64,000 bases of DNA from Pararge aegeria (Eukaryota; Arthropoda; Insecta; Lepidoptera; Nymphalidae). Location: contig NC_053185.1 of assembly GCF_905163445.1 (NCBI RefSeq), positions 18,990,001-19,054,000 on the forward strand, read 5' to 3'. Below are positions 63,913-64,000 of this stretch, piece by piece (the stretch's first letter is position 1; each line of letters begins with the position of its first letter). The notes below the pieces were generated by a model. That model did not search any database. It saw only the letters and a program-made list of their open reading frames with translations, and was not told where the DNA came from. The position numbers and the translations under genes were made by a program.

Positions 63913-64000
63913 CGCAAAGCTGTTTATTACTCTCCTCTAATTTACATTACAGATGTATAGTTAGAAAACAATCGATTGCTAGTAGTCTCTAGATTAGTTA

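Overview
The window looks like nuclear DNA of a lepidopteran insect, probably a butterfly. It is AT-rich and has short coding exons separated by long introns with GT/AG borders. It also carries dozens of dispersed repeats of kinds common in Lepidoptera: two tRNA-derived SINE families, RTE-type LINE tails, MITEs, and the 'CGCGACTTCGTCCGC' type of repeat. The species and family are inference. Nothing here resembles a bacterial, organellar or viral genome.

Three protein-coding genes can be supported. (1) The last coding exon of an unrecognised, acidic, proline/serine-rich protein with DPF motifs lies at 250-1362 (+). (2) A complete, intronless coding sequence for a Seven-in-absentia/SIAH-type RING E3 ubiquitin ligase lies at 11003-11848 (-). 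(3) A nine-coding-exon adhesion G-protein-coupled receptor of about 1257 residues lies at 47712-61796 (+). All of its splice junctions can be placed and joined in frame. Its extracellular part reads as signal peptide, two C-type-lectin-like domains, an Ig-like domain, an unassigned region, a small Cys-rich module, a Thr/Ser-rich stalk, and a GAIN/GPS region with the HLT cleavage triad, followed by seven membrane helices. This receptor is the most interesting functional feature of the window.

The rest is intergenic or intronic DNA, mostly mobile-element debris. SINE-A (head GCGGTGATAGCCCAGTGGG, GATGATGATG tail) has about 16 copies. SINE-B (head GGCCGATTGGCGCAG) has about 11 copies. LINE 3' ends of at least four kinds occur, with several MITEs: a pogo-like one, one with CCAGTGGCGTGCACT ends, and others. 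There is also a fold-back tRNA-like family, and several insertions nested in older repeats. A GC-rich block at 26.37-26.87 kb stands out from its surroundings. A CpG-richer segment with a good splice donor at 18.0-18.4 kb could be a 5' exon or promoter.

The three genes show no sign of working together. They are unrelated neighbours in ordinary insect chromatin. I saw no CRISPR array, operon, or intact autonomous transposon.
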